NCBI GenBank assembly: GCA_002781125.1
Contig: PETJ01000057.1
Location: 1 to 8,141 of the forward strand
Direction: 5' to 3'
Source: Candidatus Nealsonbacteria bacterium CG01_land_8_20_14_3_00_12
GTDB lineage: Bacteria > Patescibacteriota > Minisyncoccia > Minisyncoccales > PETJ01
DNA: 8,141 nucleotides
Position numbers and translations under genes: made by a program. A model generated the notes under the pieces. That model was not told the origin of the DNA. It saw only the letters and a program-made list of their open reading frames with translations, and did not search any database. This document shows, in pieces, positions 5,586 through 8,141 of this stretch. Position 1 is the first letter of the stretch, and every line of letters begins with the position of its first letter.

Positions 5586-6746
5586 ATGAAAAAACATCCT
5601 GATTATATTTTGATAGGGGTAGTAGTTATTTTAATAATTTTGGGAATTTTGATTTTGGCTAGTGTTTCAGCCCCTCTTTCCCAGCAAAGATTTGGAAATA
5701 CTTATTATTTTTTAAATCATCAATTATTATTTGGGTTATTACCAGGAATTTTATTAGCTTTTTTAGTTTTTAAAATTCGCTTAGATTTTTTTAAAAAATG
5801 GGCTTCCCCCTTACTTTTAATAAACCTAATCTTACTAGCAATGGTTTTTTTGCCTAAAATTGGTTACAGCGCTGGAGGAGCCGCTCGTTGGCTATCTCTC
5901 GGTCCCATCTCTTTTCAACCTTCAGAATTTTTGAAATTAACTTCCATTCTTTATTTTGCTGCCTGGCTGACTAGCAGAACCGGGGCCAAAAAATTTGGTG
6001 GGGGGCGGACCGAAAAAGGCTACAACCCTCCCACCGCCCTCCCGCCGAAGGCGGGCCCCTCGTTCGGCCAAACATTTGTTGCCTTTTTAATAGTTATTGG
6101 ATTAATCAGCTCACTTTTAATTTTTCAGCCAGATATTAGCACTTTGGGAATAATTGTCTTGGTAGCTACTTTAATGTATTTTTTAGCCGAGACGCCTTTA
6201 TGGCACAGTATTTTATTCGTTTTACTTGGAGCCGGGGGATTGTTAACATTAATTAAACTCGCTCCTTATCGAGCAGCTCGTCTTTTAGTTTTTTTAAAAC
6301 CGGAAATCGACCCAATGGGAATTGGTTACCAAATAAAGCAGGCCTTGATTGCCGTAGGCTCGGGAGGGATTTCTGGGTTGGGTCTTGGGATGTCCCAACA
6401 AAGACTGGGTTTTTTACCCCAGTCGATATCGGATTCAATTTTTGCTATTTTGGCTGAAGAGACTGGATTTATTGGCTGCCTGATATTAATCTTTCTTTTT
6501 TTAATCTTTTTGTGGCGGGGATTTGAAATTGCCAAAGTCAGCCAGAATAAATTTTCTCAACTAGCAGCCCTAGGCATCACTTCTTGGATTACTCTTCAGG
6601 CTCTTACCAACATTGGTTCAATGATAGGAATTTTACCCCTGACTGGAATTCCTTTGCCATTTATCAGTTATGGCGGCTCAGCCTTGGTTAGCGAATTAGC
6701 TGGGGTAGGAATTTTATTAAATATTTCAAAACAAATAAGTCGATGA
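5586..6746 (+). CDS. ftsW: Septal peptidoglycan glycosyltransferase FtsW, with GC-rich loop insertion
   Basis: SEDS-family membrane enzyme that polymerises lipid II at the division site together with a class B penicillin-binding protein. The ATG at 5586 begins MKKHPDYILIG, which fits the family; an in-frame TTG at 5571 would add five residues but lies inside a palindrome. From the ATG it is 386 residues. Visible features: many hydrophobic helices, GGAARWLSLGPISFQPSE, QPDIST, LGMSQQRLGFLPQSISDSIFA with the expected catalytic Asp283, AEETGFIG, and the C-terminal PLTGIPLPFISYGGSA. The LPQSISDSIFA and TNIGSMIGILPLTG stretches favour FtsW over RodA. Residues 131-160, in a loop between helices, form a Gly/Pro-rich segment encoded by DNA that is about 73% GC (44 of 60 bases at 6001-6060) in an AT-rich gene. 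It looks inserted. The stop TGA (6744-6746) lies in a palindrome. Confidence 0.93.
   Translation: MKKHPDYILIGVVVILIILGILILASVSAPLSQQRFGNTYYFLNHQLLFGLLPGILLAFLVFKIRLDFFKKWASPLLLINLILLAMVFLPKIGYSAGGAARWLSLGPISFQPSEFLKLTSILYFAAWLTSRTGAKKFGGGRTEKGYNPPTALPPKAGPSFGQTFVAFLIVIGLISSLLIFQPDISTLGIIVLVATLMYFLAETPLWHSILFVLLGAGGLLTLIKLAPYRAARLLVFLKPEIDPMGIGYQIKQALIAVGSGGISGLGLGMSQQRLGFLPQSISDSIFAILAEETGFIGCLILIFLFLIFLWRGFEIAKVSQNKFSQLAALGITSWITLQALTNIGSMIGILPLTGIPLPFISYGGSALVSELAGVGILLNISKQISR
5990..6055. repeat. GC-rich palindromic insertion within ftsW
   Basis: Begins with the 16-mer AAAATTTGGTGGGGGG (5990-6005), shared with murL 2873-2888, and ends with a perfect triloop palindrome, CCCGCC-GAA-GGCGGG (6041-6055). 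Between them GGGCGG (6003-6008) can pair with CCGCCC (6034-6039), extendable over a G-T pair. Encodes KFGGGRTEKGYNPPTALPPK in a loop region. Confidence 0.75.
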
Positions 6747-6764
6747 AGGCGTACCGCCTTCATC
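6742..6764. repeat. Triloop palindrome over the ftsW stop codon, GATGAAGGC family
   Basis: Perfect 10-bp arms, GATGAAGGCG and CGCCTTCATC, around TAC. It shares arms and flanks with 2234-2254 in murL. The TGA stop of ftsW is in the left arm. No T-run follows immediately (the next is 10 bases on), so a simple terminator is unlikely. Confidence 0.85.
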
Positions 6765-6773
6765 TCCACCTGC

Positions 6774-6794
6774 GTTTTTTATAAGATAAAAAAC
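6774..6794. repeat. AT-rich triloop palindrome upstream of murG
   Basis: Perfect 9-bp arms, GTTTTTTAT and ATAAAAAAC, around AAG. It ends 7 bases before the murG ATG. The T-run forms part of the arm, so it could weakly terminate, but the pairing is nearly all A-T. Confidence 0.65.
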
Positions 6795-6801
6795 TTGATA
6801 T

Positions 6802-7926
6802 ATGAAAATACTATTCACCGGTGGTGGTACCGGCGGCCATGTCTTACCAATAATTGGAATCGTCAGAGAAATAAGGAGGATTTATTCTGGAAAAGACCTT
6901 CATTTTTTTTACCTTGGGCCAAAGGATGAGTTTGGAGAAATTTTTCTTACTCACGAAGGGATAGAAGTTAAAAGAGTTTTGGCCGGGAAAATTCGAAGAT
7001 ATACAGCTTGGGAAAGCATTTCCAAAAATTTAGTCGATTGTCTGATTAAAATTCCGGTTGGTATTTTCCAAGCCTTTTTCTATATTTTTATTTTGGCTCC
7101 CGACCTAATTTTTAGCAAGGGGGGATTTGGTTCCCTACCTGGAGTTGTTTCCGGTTGGCTACTCAGAATACCAATTTTCTTACACGAATCGGATATCTCC
7201 CCGGGACTGGCTAATCGATTCCTCTCGAGATTTGCCTTGACAATTTTTGTCTCTTTCCCAAAAACCGAATGGTTTCCTCCTTCAAAAATGATTTTGGTTG
7301 GAAATCCTATTAGAAGAGAAATTTTAGAAGGTTCAAGAGAAAAAGCCAAAGAATTGTTCAAATTAAGCGGCGGAAAACCACTTATTTTAATTCTTGGTGG
7401 TTCTCAAGGGGCTCAGAGAATTAACGATAAAATTCTGGAAATTCTACCCGAACTCCTAAAAGATTTTGAGATACTTCATCAATGTGGAGAGAAAAACTTT
7501 AAAGAAGTGAGGGCCGAGGCTAAAGTTGTAATTGGAGGAGATTTAGAAAAATATTACCATCCTGTTCCTTTTTTAAAGGAAGAAGAGTTAAGAGAGGCAT
7601 ATTGCGTTGCCAATTTAATTTTGAGCCGGGCTGGCTCAGGAAGTATTTTTGAAATTGCTGCGGCGGGTCTGCCAAGTATTCTGATTCCTCTGCCCGAAGC
7701 TGCCCAGAATCATCAAGTAAAAAATGCCTATGCCTACGCCCAAAGCGGAGCTTCAATAGTAATGGAGGAAGCCAATTTCACTCCTCGTTTTTTCTTAGAA
7801 AAATTAAAAGACCTTTTTTCTCATCCTGATGAATTAGAAAAAATGGCTAATCGGGCTAAAGAATTTGCTAAGCCTCAGGCAGCCAAAATAATCGCCGATT
7901 ACATTGTCAGTTATTTGACAAAGTGA
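6802..7926 (+). CDS. murG: Undecaprenyl-PP-MurNAc-pentapeptide GlcNAc transferase (MurG)
   Basis: Membrane-associated GT-B glycosyltransferase (family GT28) that adds GlcNAc from UDP-GlcNAc to lipid I, making lipid II on the cytoplasmic face. Motifs in order: GGGTGGHV near the N-terminus (7-14, lipid I/phosphate-binding glycine loop), SKGGFGSLPGVV, HESDISPGLANR (128-139), GNPIRREI, ILGGSQGAQRIND (GGSQG 199-203), then the donor-binding region SRAGSGSIFE (275-284, with Glu284) and LPEAAQNHQVKNA. The 374-residue length is typical and the gene is complete. HESDISPG in place of the common HEQNxxPG is a mild divergence. The ATG at 6802 gives the expected MKILFTGGGTGGH start but lacks a clear ribosome-binding site. 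It supplies the substrate for FtsW, encoded 55 bp upstream. No palindromes of the triloop type are evident within the gene. Confidence 0.96.
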   Translation: MKILFTGGGTGGHVLPIIGIVREIRRIYSGKDLHFFYLGPKDEFGEIFLTHEGIEVKRVLAGKIRRYTAWESISKNLVDCLIKIPVGIFQAFFYIFILAPDLIFSKGGFGSLPGVVSGWLLRIPIFLHESDISPGLANRFLSRFALTIFVSFPKTEWFPPSKMILVGNPIRREILEGSREKAKELFKLSGGKPLILILGGSQGAQRINDKILEILPELLKDFEILHQCGEKNFKEVRAEAKVVIGGDLEKYYHPVPFLKEEELREAYCVANLILSRAGSGSIFEIAAAGLPSILIPLPEAAQNHQVKNAYAYAQSGASIVMEEANFTPRFFLEKLKDLFSHPDELEKMANRAKEFAKPQAAKIIADYIVSYLTK

Positions 7927-7945
7927 AGAATTGTGTCAAAATTGA

Positions 7946-8141
<196 letters not shown>

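Noticed and set aside
6403..6424. Inverted repeat GACTGGG/CCCAGTC in ftsW
   Set aside because: It encodes the conserved LGFLPQS stretch around the active site, needs a bulge or an 8-base loop, and has no copies. Likely chance.
7622..7640. GAGCC/GGCTC inverted repeat in murG
   Set aside because: It lies in the conserved SRAGSG donor-binding motif, has a 5-base loop and five pairs. Not distinguishable from chance.
7914..7940. TTTGACA/TGTCAAA inverted repeat around the murG stop; also a TTGACA -35-like box
   Set aside because: Seven pairs with a 13-base loop and no T-run, so a poor terminator. No -10 box at 16-18 bases, so no promoter called.

Overview
The window is 8.1 kb of AT-rich bacterial DNA carrying a peptidoglycan (murein) synthesis and division cluster, with every gene on the + strand. 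Order: a D,D-carboxypeptidase (5' end outside the window), mraY, a murL-type glutamate epimerase, a CofE-like glutamate-ligase-family gene, a hairpin terminator, murD, ftsW, murG, and the start of gltX. This is the dcw backbone mraY-murD-ftsW-murG with two glutamate-related genes inserted between mraY and murD. Low GC, compact spacing, mostly absent Shine-Dalgarno sites, divergent MraY/MurD motifs and an orphan CofE-like gene suggest a Candidate Phyla Radiation (Patescibacteria) genome. That placement is inference.

How the genes work together: MraY makes lipid I and MurG makes lipid II. FtsW polymerises lipid II at the septum, and the carboxypeptidase trims the pentapeptide outside the membrane. 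MurD adds the second amino acid of the stem peptide. Next to a MurL homologue, and lacking the usual DSKATN motif, this MurD looks like a MurD2-type enzyme that adds L-Glu, which MurL then epimerises to D-Glu. The CofE-like protein belongs to a family that ligates L-glutamate to coenzyme F420-0; its role here is unknown.

The strongest unexplained signal is a population of short, near-perfect palindromes (arms of 5-14 bp, nearly always a 3-base loop). They lie in the gaps and also inside the reading frames of murL, murD and ftsW, without breaking the frame. Some occur as related copies: one 24-bp sequence is present twice in murL, read in two different frames. Two other pairs of copies differ by paired changes that keep the arms complementary. 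Many have a C-TTC-G or C-GAA-G centre. Three stop codons lie within palindromes. They resemble in concept the Rickettsia palindromic elements that insert in genes, but are much smaller. MurL carries most of them and appears lengthened by roughly 55-60 residues.

No gap exceeds 300 bp. The longest (706-834) is filled with palindromes. No tRNA, rRNA, CRISPR array or transposase gene was seen.
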